From contig JAHGAU010000010.1 of assembly GCA_019925105.1 (NCBI GenBank), positions 620,001-684,000 of the forward strand: a stretch of 64,000 bases of DNA, given 5' to 3'. Numbering within the stretch: the stretch's first letter is position 1; each line of letters begins with the position of its first letter. Both the position numbers and the translations under genes were made by a program. This document shows positions 48,351-58,283 of the stretch, piece after piece. This stretch comes from Niebla homalea (Eukaryota; Ascomycota; Lecanoromycetes; Lecanorales; Ramalinaceae). The notes under the pieces are model-generated. The model was not told where the DNA came from. It was given only the letters and a program-made list of their open reading frames with translations, and made no database searches.

Positions 48351-48496
48351 TATTAAGTATAGCATATATATATAAGAGCATTAATAGGTATAGGATACCC
48401 TTTATACGTAGAGGATAGGCATCCTTATAATGCTCTTATCCTTTAGGTAGAATTATTATTCATATATTATCACACTTTTTGGTCCATATACCAACA
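48351..48496 (+). repeat. 3' LTR of the inner element
   Basis: Partner of 41586-41731. Here the polarity is mirrored: the inward-facing start is converted (TATTAAGTATAGC) and the outward-facing end is spared (TCACAC...CCAACA). Confidence 0.92.
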
Positions 48497-48501
48497 AGTT
48501 A
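48497..48501. repeat. Target-site duplication AGTTA, right copy
   Basis: Matches 41581-41585 exactly. Confidence 0.85.
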
Positions 48502-49379
48502 TTAATAAAATAAATTAAGTAAACCAATTAAGCCTTTTATTTAAATTATTATAATTATAAAATATAGATGCTTATATTTTAATTTAAAAGTTATTTATTA
48601 TAATTAAGGATACTTTAATAAATAAAAAACCTTAAAATATAACGGGACCTAAATTAGTATTCTATAAAAATTATAATTTAATTTTTTATCTTAAATTATT
48701 TATAAAATACAAATTATTAATAAATAATAAAGTAGACTCTTTTAATTTAAAGTTAAACTTTAATAACTTAAATAATCTTTCTAATATTAATAACTTAAAG
48801 CCGCCTTTTTAATAAGTCCTTAATATAATTTTAAATTATTAAAACGTTAATATTAAAATAAAATATTCTTAAGCCCTTTAAACGTCCGATTAATATCCTT
48901 AAAGTTAAAGAAAACCTTACTTTTAATTTAAATATATTTAATAATAAATTAACTTACTTTAATTTTCTTAATTTAACTTATTAATTTTATTTTAAAATTA
49001 ATTAAAGTTTAAATATTTAATTTTTTATTATTATAAATTTATTAATTTATATTATTATTAAAATTCTTATTATTATACTTTAAAGTATCCAGAAGGTTAA
49101 GTTTTTATTTAAAAGTATACGTATAAAATTAAGATTTAACTTGAAATTTATATTTATATTAATTAATTAATAAAATATTTTTTATAAATATAATATTTAA
49201 AGTATTCTTAAGATATTAAAAAGTAAACGTTTTCCTTATTTATAAAATATACCGTTTATAACCGGATAAAATAATTTTTCTTATTAAACTTAAAAAGTAA
49301 GTTAAAGAATTAAAATTAAAAAAAATACTTAAATTACTTATATTAATTAAAGCCGATCGGATCCGTATCCTTTAATTAC

Positions 49380-51830
49380 TTTATTAATATAAATATTTAA
49401 ATAAAAAGGATTTAATAAATCTTCTATATATAAACCTGGTAATATATAAGATCCGTATAAATTTTAAAGTAAAATTATATATTATTAAAAATTAAAAACG
49501 TTAAGTTCCGTATATAAAGTAATAAATAAAGAAAATAACCTTAAATAAGATATTAAGAAGAATCTATAAATTAATTATAATAATAAACGGTTAATTATCT
49601 TAATAGAATTTAAGGCTTATAATAATTAATAAGGTTAAAAACTTAATATTAAATAATAAATTAAGAATAATAATTAATTACTTAAAGGTTAATAAGTTAT
49701 TTCCCGGAGCTTATTTTAAAAAATATTTAAATATCTATAATTATTTTTTTAACTTAAAGTATAAATACTTATTTTTAATTAATTTAAAGTATATATACTT
49801 AATAGTTCTGTTATATTTAAATTATTATTATTTATTTATTTTTTTAATTCCGGGGTTTAATTAACTATAACTTACGTATATATAATAAGGTTCATAATTA
49901 ATAGGCTTTATAATAATTAAATTAATATATCGTATTTTCAGATTTATTTTACCGTTAAAATTAAAACCGTTTTTACTTTATTTAATAAATTTAAATTATT
50001 TATTATTTTTTATATTTTATATAAATAATTTCTTTAACGGGTTTAAGGATTTTAAAGAATAATTTACTTTTTTATAAGATTATTTTTTTCCTTATTATAA
50101 ATAAATATATTTATTATTATTATTTAAAAAGCTTTAATTATTTATTTTATAAATTAAAATACTTAGAATAATTTATAAAATAAAAAATAAAGTTTATATT
50201 ATTAAAGAATAAATTAAAAAAATTATTAAGTAATTAATTTTAATTAATTAAAAAAACGTTAAAAACTTTTTAAAAACAATAATTATAACTTATTATTAAA
50301 TTAAAAATTTCATAAAATATATACGTCCCTTAATTAAATTTATTAATAAGGTGTTTTAAAAGTAAAGAAATACCGAATAATTATCCTTTAAGCTTTTAAA
50401 GATTTTTTATATTATTAAAATTAATATAAATAAAATTAATTTACTTAAATTAATTAACCTTTATATTAATACTTTAATATTTATAGTTAATTTATTAATT
50501 ATATAAATAAATAATATTATTAAAATTAAAATATTAATTTTATTTAATTTATTTCTATTTAATACTTTATAAAGGAAATATCCTACGTATAAATAGGAAC
50601 TATATATGATCGTTAGATTTTATTTAAAGTATAATTATTTATTAAAATACCTATATATACCCGTAATTATCTATATAGATTATAGGTTATTAACGTACTT
50701 TTTTAAATTAAATCTTTAAAAAAGAATTTATAATTATTAAACGGATATTATAAGAAGGTTAAATATTATTATTATATATATCCTTAATTATTAAAATAAA
50801 GTTATAAACGGATTATTAAGAACTTTTTTTTTAAAAGATTATTCCGATAATACTTTAATCGTTATTACTTATAAATACTTAAATTTAAATAATCTTACTT
50901 AAATATAAAAGGATAAGAAAAAAGGCTTTTAAACGTTTTTTTAAGAAATATTAAACTTTAAATATAAAGAAATTATTAATAAAAAGATACTTTAAAGAAT
51001 AAATATATTTATTATAATTATAGGAAATAAAATATTCGGAATTAAAGTAAATTTAATATTTAATAATTAAGAAAAAGTATATCGTTAATATAATTAATTC
51101 TATAAAATTTATAATTATTTAATATTAAGAATTAAACCCTTTTTAAAGGAATTATAAAAATCTTTTAATTTCCGGATATTAAATGGTTAACTTTAATTTA
51201 ATTATTAAGGAAGGATATATCCGTATATATTATAAATAAAAATCCTTTTAATATTAAATAAAATATATAATAAATTAAGTTATTAAAATTATATTAATAT
51301 CCTTATTTAACTTAAAGATTATTATTAACTTATAAAGTTTATAAATATTAATACGTATATTTAAAGATACTTAAAATATATAAAGTATAGCCCCGTTATT
51401 TAAAGTTAATTACTTTAATTTATATATATAACTTATCCGTTTTAATTACTTAAAGTAAATTTTATAAAATTATTATTAATTAATTATTATAATTCCCGAT
51501 ATATATTTAATATTTATTATTATTTTTCAAGGTTTATAATATTATTTATAATTAAATCAGATTAAATAATAAAAGTAATTAAATCCTTTTTATTAATATT
51601 TAAATTATTTCGGAAGCTTAATTATATATATTATAATAAAAGATTATATTTTTTAAATAATATTTTAAGTACTTTCCTTTTAAATAAAAAGGTTATTATT
51701 TTATATAATCCGTTTATTATTAAAAATATAATTAATATAATTAAAGGAAATAATTATTTACTTAAAAATATATTACGGAAGGATATAAAATTATTAAAAT
51801 AGGACGAAAAATTACTTAAGGGAATATATA
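49380..51830 (+). pseudogene. Relic pol of the outer element (reverse transcriptase start, RNase H, integrase)
   Basis: Around 49390-49480 the translation resembles the N-terminal edge of gypsy reverse transcriptase. At about 50600-50840 RNase H is clearer: ELYMIVRFYLKYNYLLKY, then YIDYRLLTYFF where TDHRPLTYF is usual, then NGLLRTFF where DGLSRT is usual. At about 51510-51800 YYYFSRFIILFIIKS and KVIKSFLLIFKLF match integrase core spacing. All differences are of the C-to-T or G-to-A type at the positions inspected. Confidence 0.7.
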
Positions 51831-52600
51831 AAGTAAATAATAGAATTATTAAATACCTATAAATATTATTTACTTTAATTTTATTTAGATTATTAAACCT
51901 TTAATTTACTTAAGTCTCTATATTAATAACGTTGCTTAAAAGAGATATTTATAAATAAGTACGTTAATTAAATAATCCGGTTTTTTATATTTTAAAAATA
52001 TTAAATTATATCCTTTATAAAATATATTTTTAAGATATTATTAATTAAAAATCTAAAGAATAAAAAGCGTATAAAGTAATCCGTTATAATAAAGGAATAC
52101 GGGAAGTCCGCTTTAAAACTTAAGATTTTATTTTATTATATTAAAAGGATTTAATAAAATTATAATTTTATTAATATAAATTATTCCGGGTTATATACTA
52201 TAATTCTTATAGGGTTTCTTTTATATTTTAATAATTAAATAATCGTAAAATAAAAAGTATATTTTATAGTGATTATTTAAAGCTATTTATATTATAATAT
52301 AGTTACTTATTTTAAGGCTTAAATAATTATATTTCTTTAATAATACTTCTTTTATAATATTAGAATATTAAAGCCCTTAAAGTTAAGGCCTTAAGTACTA
52401 TATTAATTAATTCTTAATAATTAAAAAGTAAATAAATTATTATTAATAAATATTTTAACCTATTATATTTTATAAGTAAAGCTTAAGAAATTAAAAAATT
52501 TATTTTAAAATTAAATATTAATTAAAACTTTATTTTATTTATTTACTTTTAAATTAAAACTTTAATTAATTACTTAATATATTCTTATATTTATAATTCT

Positions 52601-52697
52601 TATACCTTTTTAACTTATTTAATAATTTTATAACTTTTATACCTTTTTAATTTATTTAATAATTTTATAACTTTTATACCCTTTTAACTTATTTATT
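52601..52697. repeat. 37-bp tandem repeat, about 2.6 copies
   Basis: The unit beginning TATACCTTTTTAACTTATTT starts at 52601, 52638 and 52675. Copies differ by one or two bases. It lies downstream of the integrase relic, inside the outer element. Confidence 0.75.
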
Positions 52698-53951
52698 AAT
52701 TAAATAAAATAATATGAAATTTAAGTAAAATATTAAACCCCGTTAAATTTAAAGCCGGTAAAATAAAAGGATTAATAAGCGGAATTATAAGAAATAAAAC
52801 TCCTATAAAAAGAATAATAATAACGGATATTATTAATAATAAGTTTAACGATTAAATTAATAATAATATTAATAAAGATAATATTCTATTATTTAAATAA
52901 ATAAAAGTATTTATTAAACTTAAAATTATTCGTAAATTAAAAGTTACTTTTAAATTAAAAATAATAATAAGTAAAATAAATAAAGTCCTTTAAACGCCTT
53001 TAAAAAACTTTTATATTTTATTAAGAAATATAAACTTTAATAATATTATAATAATAAACTAAACTTTAATTTAAAGTATTATTATGGATAAATTATTTAT
53101 TATAGAAAAAAGTAATAATTATACTTTTTAATATTTATTTTAATTTTATTTTAATAAATATAATTATATTTATAGCTTTAAGATCCGTAATTATTAAAAA
53201 TATATATAAAATATAAAGTAAATTATTTATAATTATAAAATTATAAGAAAAACTTTATTAATTAACTTTAATATAAATTATATATTAAAAATAAATACTT
53301 TTTAAGATATAATCGGGAACTATATAAAGTAATTATTATTTATATTTAAATATATTTAAATAAGCTTTTTTATAAAAGAAATCGGGAAATAAGATTTATA
53401 TTTATTATTTTAAGAGCTATTTTTAACTTTATTTTATAAAGGTAATTTTTTAAAATATATATAAATTATAAATATAATAATAAATTAATAAAAGACTTAT
53501 ATATACTTAAAGTTTATATTATAAAATACTTTAAAATTAAAAGCCACTTATAAAATAGAAAAGGTATTAATTTAAAAATAAAATTAAAAGTAAATAATTA
53601 AAAGGATTTATATAATATATTTTTAACTTATAATTTCTTATATATAATATTAAGCAGAAATAAAATTTATTATATATTAATTTATTATTAATATTAAGAA
53701 TATTAAAATAGAACTTATTTTATATAATATAATTATTAATAACTTAATAAATTAATTATATATAAAAAAAATAATTATCGCTTTATTAATAAAATTTATA
53801 TTAAACTTACTTAAATTAATATTAACGTTAAATAATAAGATTACTTATAATAAAATTATTAATATATATAATTATATTAAGTAAATAAATACGATTCCCT
53901 TAATAACGGGTAATTTAACTTTAACTATAATCGGTCTTATTATTTAATTAA

Positions 53952-54026
53952 TTTAATTTATTAAATTAATTTAACCAGCTTAATTTATTAATTTAATTAG
54001 TTTAATTTATTAAATTAATTTAACTA
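53952..54026. repeat. 26-bp direct repeat, period 49
   Basis: TTTAATTTATTAAATTAATT plus six more bases occurs at 53952-53977 and again at 54001-54026, with a degenerate third copy between them. Probably a simple AT repeat in the 3' part of the outer element. Confidence 0.6.
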
Positions 54027-54556
54027 ATATAATTATTATGATTATCTTCTTTATTAAATTAAATTTAATTAAATATTATAATTAATACTTTTACGTAAAA
54101 TCTAAATATATTTACTTTAAAAAACTATTAAAAATTAATCCGAAATATATTAAATTTTCTGGTTTAAGAAATATTTTATAAATATAAATATTAATATTTT
54201 ATTTATAATTAAGGAATAATCGCTTAATTAAAAGTTAAATTAAAAAATTTTATATATAAAGAAATTATTAAGTTAATTAAAAATAAAAAGTAAAGTAAAA
54301 TTTAAAATATATAAAAAGAAAAATATTAAGTTACCGTTAAAATTATAATAACCTTATAAATCCGATAGGAAATTATAAATATAATATATTAAGTTAAGTT
54401 AAATAAAAAGGTTTTATTAATAAAAATAAATATATAAAAAAAATTAAAAATAAAATTAATTCTTAAATTAAAATAATAAACGATTAAAAAATAACGCGTT
54501 ACGTTTAAAATATTTATAAAGTTAATACCTTAAAATTGCGGGTATTTTCTTTCTTT

Positions 54557-54566
54557 AAGGGGCGGA
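54557..54566 (+). other. Polypurine tract-like AAGGGGCGGA before the 3' LTR
   Basis: Purine-rich decamer (one C) immediately before TG at 54567, where plus-strand priming occurs in LTR elements. It supports plus orientation of the outer element and sets the LTR start near 54567. Confidence 0.5.
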
Positions 54567-54567
54567 T

Positions 54568-54707
54568 GAATAAAGGAAAAAAGCAAGGGATTACTTAATA
54601 ATCTTTAGTCTTAAATAGCACATTTTCATAGTATAAAATATACCACCCTGCCCTACTTACGGAACCGCTTTACCTGCTTTATAAGAGTAACGTGTTTTTC
54701 TAGAGGT
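54568..54707 (+). repeat. 3' LTR-like repeat of the outer element
   Basis: Partner of 38421-38560. The inward half is converted, the outward half retains C and G. Alignment stops at 54707, where sequence becomes GC-normal within a few bases. Confidence 0.85.
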
Positions 54708-55023
54708 ACGTCCGCAGCCCATGGGCCGTGACCCCGTGACCCGTCGCCTGACTAATGCAATACGGTACGAACGGAGATACGCGTTTCGAAATATTGCTTG
54801 CTTTATGTATGTCAAGACATGCAAAGGTATAGCAGTCAGATCGCCATTCTTGTAATTCTTAGAGCAGTAGATGGTGTAAAATAATAGAGCGGCTTAATGC
54901 CTGGTGATAGACAACTAAGTCCCCTGCCCACTGCGCAAGCAAGTCCATGCACCAAAATCTTTCACAAAACCATTATTGGCACTGTTTGGCCGAACGGCTA
55001 GTGTCTCACGGTGTAACCATCTC
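54708..55023. other. Unique sequence between the transposon island and mdj1
   Basis: Normal composition, 3' UTR of mdj1 (minus strand). A tRNA A-box-like TGGCCGAACGG occurs near 54987 but no tRNA can be folded. Confidence 0.4.
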
Positions 55024-56798
55024 CTACGCTGAGCCGGCTGCTTTCTTGGGTTCATCCGCCTGGGGGCTCCTTTCGCTATCCTCATCACCCTTCTCACTGG
55101 ACGTCACATCGTCATGCTGGTGGGTCAACTTATGCCACGCGGACCTTAGGAAGCCTTCGTTCTTATGGGAATCGGGTTCTGCAGTCGAAGTCGCGTGCTG
55201 AGTTGCGTTGGACGTGCTATATTGGGTTCGTCAATTACATTAGAATCCCGAGTCTCTTGCGGAGTGTCCTACCTGCTGTTTCTCACATTCATGACTCTCT
55301 TCGCGGTTTGGTCCCCCAATTCATCTGCCAGCATTTCCAAAATAGATCGCTGGTTAGCACTCAGATACTTTGGCAGAGCAACCTTGAACTCGACGCGCAG
55401 ATCTCCGAGAGCATTGCGCCGACCTCCAATCTTTGGCATACCCATGCCACTCAAAGTCACCTTGTCCCCCGTGGTTGTACCTGTGCCTACCTTGAGCTTG
55501 ACCTCACCATCCAGTGTCGGGACCCGTATCTCTCCGCCCAAAGCTGCGGTAGTTAGAGGGATCGAGGCTGTATATAATACATCTGCGCCTGATCGGCTAA
55601 ACTTGGAATCTGCGGCGACGCGTATGAAGACATACAGGTCTCCATTTGTTGACTGTATCTTCGAATTCGTCGTGGTGCCTGTCGCTGGCGCGTCTCCCTC
55701 CCCACTTACCCTCAGGCGCATGCCGTCCTCCACGCCCCCCGGAATATCGACGTTGACGATCTTACGTTCGCGTGCCACGCCTTGTCCGCCACAGCTGCCG
55801 CACTCTCCCCCTCTCGGGACGACAACACCAGTGCCGCTACACGTATCGCACGTGCTTGCCATCTGGAATCCAGCCTGCACAAAATGGACTCGGGTTCCGG
55901 AGCCGCCACACTTCTTGCACTCGGTCCGCTCGTATCCTTTCTTCAGGCCTTTTCCGTGACATGTCTTGCATTTGATAAGTGGTGTAATGTAGATATCTTT
56001 GTTCGTGCCTTTTGCAGCGTCCATGAATGAAATATCGGTCTGCACCTCAATGTTCTGACCCACAAGTATTTCTTCTTGCTGAAAGGGAGAGGTCCGTGAT
56101 CCACGGCTCCTCCTCCCCCCCCCAGTGAAAGCTCCGAACAGATCTTCAAAGTTGATGTCGGTATTGAAGCCACCAGCTCCAAAACCACTAGACCCTCCGA
56201 ATCCACCGAAGCCTCCCTGACCACCAAAAGGCCCTCCGGCGCCCGACCCTCCCGCAGCGCCAGGATCGAATCCTCCTCCCTGGTCAAATGCAGCTGCACC
56301 ATATTGATCCCATGCCTCCTTCTTCTTTGGATCGGTAAGTAACTCGTAGGCTGACTGAGCCTCTGAGAAGCGGTCTTTCGCGCTAGCAGTCTTGTTCGTG
56401 TCAGGGTGGTACTTCTTGGCCAAGGAGTAGTAGGCCTTTTTTATCTCAGGACTTGATGCATTCCTGTCGAGGCCGAGGACCTGATAGGGATTTTTGGTCG
56501 CAAAGCTCCGGGGGCTTGAATGGAAGTGCTAATTATCAGACGAATCAGTATGACTATGTGGGCACTGGATCCGACATTTATAGCATACCCTTCGCCCCTT
56601 GGGTAACGTCTTTGAACCTCTTGACGGTGCAGTTTGAGGGTGCAATAAAAAATTCGATTCTCGGCAACAAAGCGCCCATGTACAAGGTCTTGTCTGGGCG
56701 GCTCTGATCGCGCTATGCCTGCGGGTGGGTGTAGAAGTGCAGATTGAGCGTAGCTGGGTGGATGCTTTCAGACAAGTGTTAGGTGCAGCAGTGTTCAT
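55024..56798 (-). CDS. mdj1: Mitochondrial DnaJ-type co-chaperone Mdj1
   Basis: Type I Hsp40 partner of matrix Hsp70 in protein folding and mtDNA maintenance. Exons 56589-56798, 55273-56528 and 55024-55216 give 552 aa. The basic, Arg/Ser-rich N-terminus (about 80 residues) looks like a matrix-targeting presequence. The J domain [20 protein letters not shown] with HPD in [10 protein letters not shown] follows. Next come a Gly/Phe-rich linker and four zinc-binding repeats [24 protein letters not shown] and CGSCGGQG, then the substrate-binding domain. The last intron (55217-55272) adds a Ser/Glu-rich tail ending KKAAGSA; without it the protein would stop at 55269. Confidence 0.94.
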
Positions 56799-57132
56799 GC
56801 TTCAAATCACGTGCGGACAAGGGACCTTCAACATTAAGGGCTATGCAAGCTGAAGAGTGAGCAGAGATAAGGAGTTCTCGCGATTTGTCAGGGGCTCTGA
56901 ACCAACTGGCTGAGTTGGTGTGCTGTATGAGAAAGGGCTACTGAGAGTATTCTCGTGCTAGGAAATTTGAGCATTTTGGCGGAAGGCTCTCTCCGCATGC
57001 CGTACCGCAGTTCACCCGAGAACAACCACGTCGTGACGAAGAGTGGCGTCATGCTCCGAAAATCACACGGGAAACGCAGACGCAACGCCTCCTTCATTGA
57101 GGATTAAGATACAACCGGTGTTGACTTCTTTC
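56799..57132. promoter_or_regulatory. Upstream region of mdj1
   Basis: Between mdj1 and the SAP30-like gene, both on the minus strand. No specific element was recognised. Confidence 0.4.
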
Positions 57133-57769
57133 CTAGTGGCGTGTCAAATTGAATTTTTTACCGTCTTTTCTAAGCCCCTGGTCATGATCCAGTTTCGATG
57201 CCTTGGTGAGGAGAAGCTTACTGTGATTCTGGATTGCATGGAGCATCGAGGTGATTATCTCCTGCTCGTGAATGATTGCTGCGTTGAAGTCTTTGCGCAC
57301 TGTGATGGCCAGCTGCTCTTTACTGATTCTGCGGCGCATTTTTGGCCTGGCCATCGTTGGTGACAGCTGACCAATACCAGGTTGTGACAGCAATCGCGCG
57401 TTGCGTGAGTTCGTGAAGGCTGACGGAGTATCGAGTCGAAGAGTGTATCGATAGGTGTGCAACACGGATGAATCGAAGTTTGGCCAGTCCAACTATTGGC
57501 CGCTGTCAGCTAAATTTCCCAGTGAAAACTTCGTTAAGGCGGTCGCTGTTCTATACCTTGGATGCACCCATTTGGGTGTCAAAAGAGTTCACGACCGCGT
57601 ATGCAGCACTGCCCACATCCTTCAAGGCATTTCCTCCAAGAGAATTGGTAGCGCTTCTTTTACTCTTGGAGACTGAACTCGTCCCACTGAGTGTGGGCGG
57701 TCGATCCCGAATATTTGACGTCTCAGATCGGTTTTCATCAAGATTGTACCGCGTGCGTTGAGGGGGCAT
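57133..57769 (-). CDS. SAP30-like Sin3-binding subunit of a histone deacetylase complex
   Basis: Exon 1 57557-57769 (71 codons, starting MPPQRTRYNLDENRSE, a polar disordered N-terminus) and exon 2 from 57492 down. The Sin3-binding region is recognised by LDWPNFDSSVLHTYR, YTLRLDTPSAFTN, LLSQPGIGQLSPTMAR and ISKEQLAITVRKDFNAA, in the order found in fungal SAP30-type proteins. The 3' end is uncertain: read-through stops at 57133, while a good donor (GTAAGC, after QNH) would remove 52 nt and end the protein at 57144. Total about 175-190 aa. Function is inferred from the family. Confidence 0.75.
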
Positions 57770-58283
57770 TCTCACGGCAGAAAGCTGAGAAACCACGGAA
57801 CAAAACAATATATCTTTTGGGCTTGTAGCTTTACGATACCCAGTCTCCAGTGGGGGGTAACTGTTTGCCCTCGGGATGTTGCTCCTGCCGGTGCATTCTT
57901 ACCATACGGACAGGTAATGTACGTAAGTTCAAATCGAAAGTATGTCAAAATGTTACCCTTAGTAGCCTTGGCAGCTTACTAGCTTTTTCCGAGCTTATCA
58001 AGCGTGCATGGCCCTCCATACTCGCGCCAGTCACTTGGTAGCGTGCTCTTAATAATGTATATCAATCTCAAGTTGCGCCCTAGTCTACAGATCAGGCGCT
58101 ACTTTGGATTTCTATAATACTTACAACTCCGCTTGTGCCATCATGATCCTGTACATCCGCGATACTTTCGTTATGTACGTGGACGATATTGGATGGCGCC
58201 TGGGTAGTGCATGTCGGATGGGGGATACTATGGCTTTCTGCTACCTGCTGATACTGTGCCAGTAGCATCTGTTAACCTCAATT
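57770..58283. promoter_or_regulatory. Upstream region of the SAP30-like gene
   Basis: Also carries the 3' UTR of the transcription factor gene. Overlapping small plus-strand frames look spurious. Confidence 0.4.

Larger units (their letters stand above)
41586..48496 (+). mobile_element. Inner Ty3/gypsy LTR retrotransposon inserted in the outer element
   Basis: 6911 bp with 146-bp LTRs and a perfect 5-bp target duplication. The 5' LTR begins TGTTAAG and the 3' LTR ends CCAACA, the normal TG...CA; the other two ends are RIP-mutated versions. Domain order read on the plus strand is protease, reverse transcriptase, then integrase, which defines Ty3/gypsy rather than copia. All frames are broken by stops, so the element is dead. 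No convincing primer-binding site or polypurine tract survives. It was probably inserted after the host element was already mutated, because flanking host sequence is saturated right up to the insertion point. Confidence 0.92.
38421..54707 (+). mobile_element. Outer Ty3/gypsy LTR retrotransposon, heavily RIP-mutated and interrupted by a second element
   Basis: A 16.3-kb island bounded by matching 140-bp direct repeats with abrupt change to normal composition outside. Removing the inner element and one target-site copy leaves about 9.4 kb. The right half still shows a degenerate reverse transcriptase start, RNase H and integrase in the plus orientation (see the pol relic), and a purine-rich tract abuts the 3' repeat. 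No open frame reaches 60 codons. Two lines counted had 7% and 22% G+C. CpA and TpG are nearly missing while CpG remains, the RIP pattern. Termini are uncertain by a few bases: CTAGAGG occurs at both 38415-38421 and 54700-54706 and could be part of a target duplication or of the repeat. Confidence 0.85.

Noticed and set aside
41586..48496. Ty1/copia classification of the inner element
   Set aside because: The integrase trace follows reverse transcriptase (about 47.0 kb after 45.3 kb), the order of Ty3/gypsy; copia has integrase first.
38421..54707. Mitochondrial or plasmid DNA origin for the AT-rich block
   Set aside because: Gypsy pol traces, LTR pairs, a target duplication and transition-only LTR differences with CpA loss point to RIP-mutated nuclear retrotransposons.
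38421..54707. Centromere-like AT-rich region
   Set aside because: The block is fully explained by two nested elements with defined ends and sits between housekeeping genes; nothing specific for a centromere is visible.
54980..55060. Possible tRNA gene (A-box-like TGGCCGAACGG, GGTTCATCC further on)
   Set aside because: The B-box does not fit, no acceptor stem pairs, and the region overlaps the mdj1 3' end.
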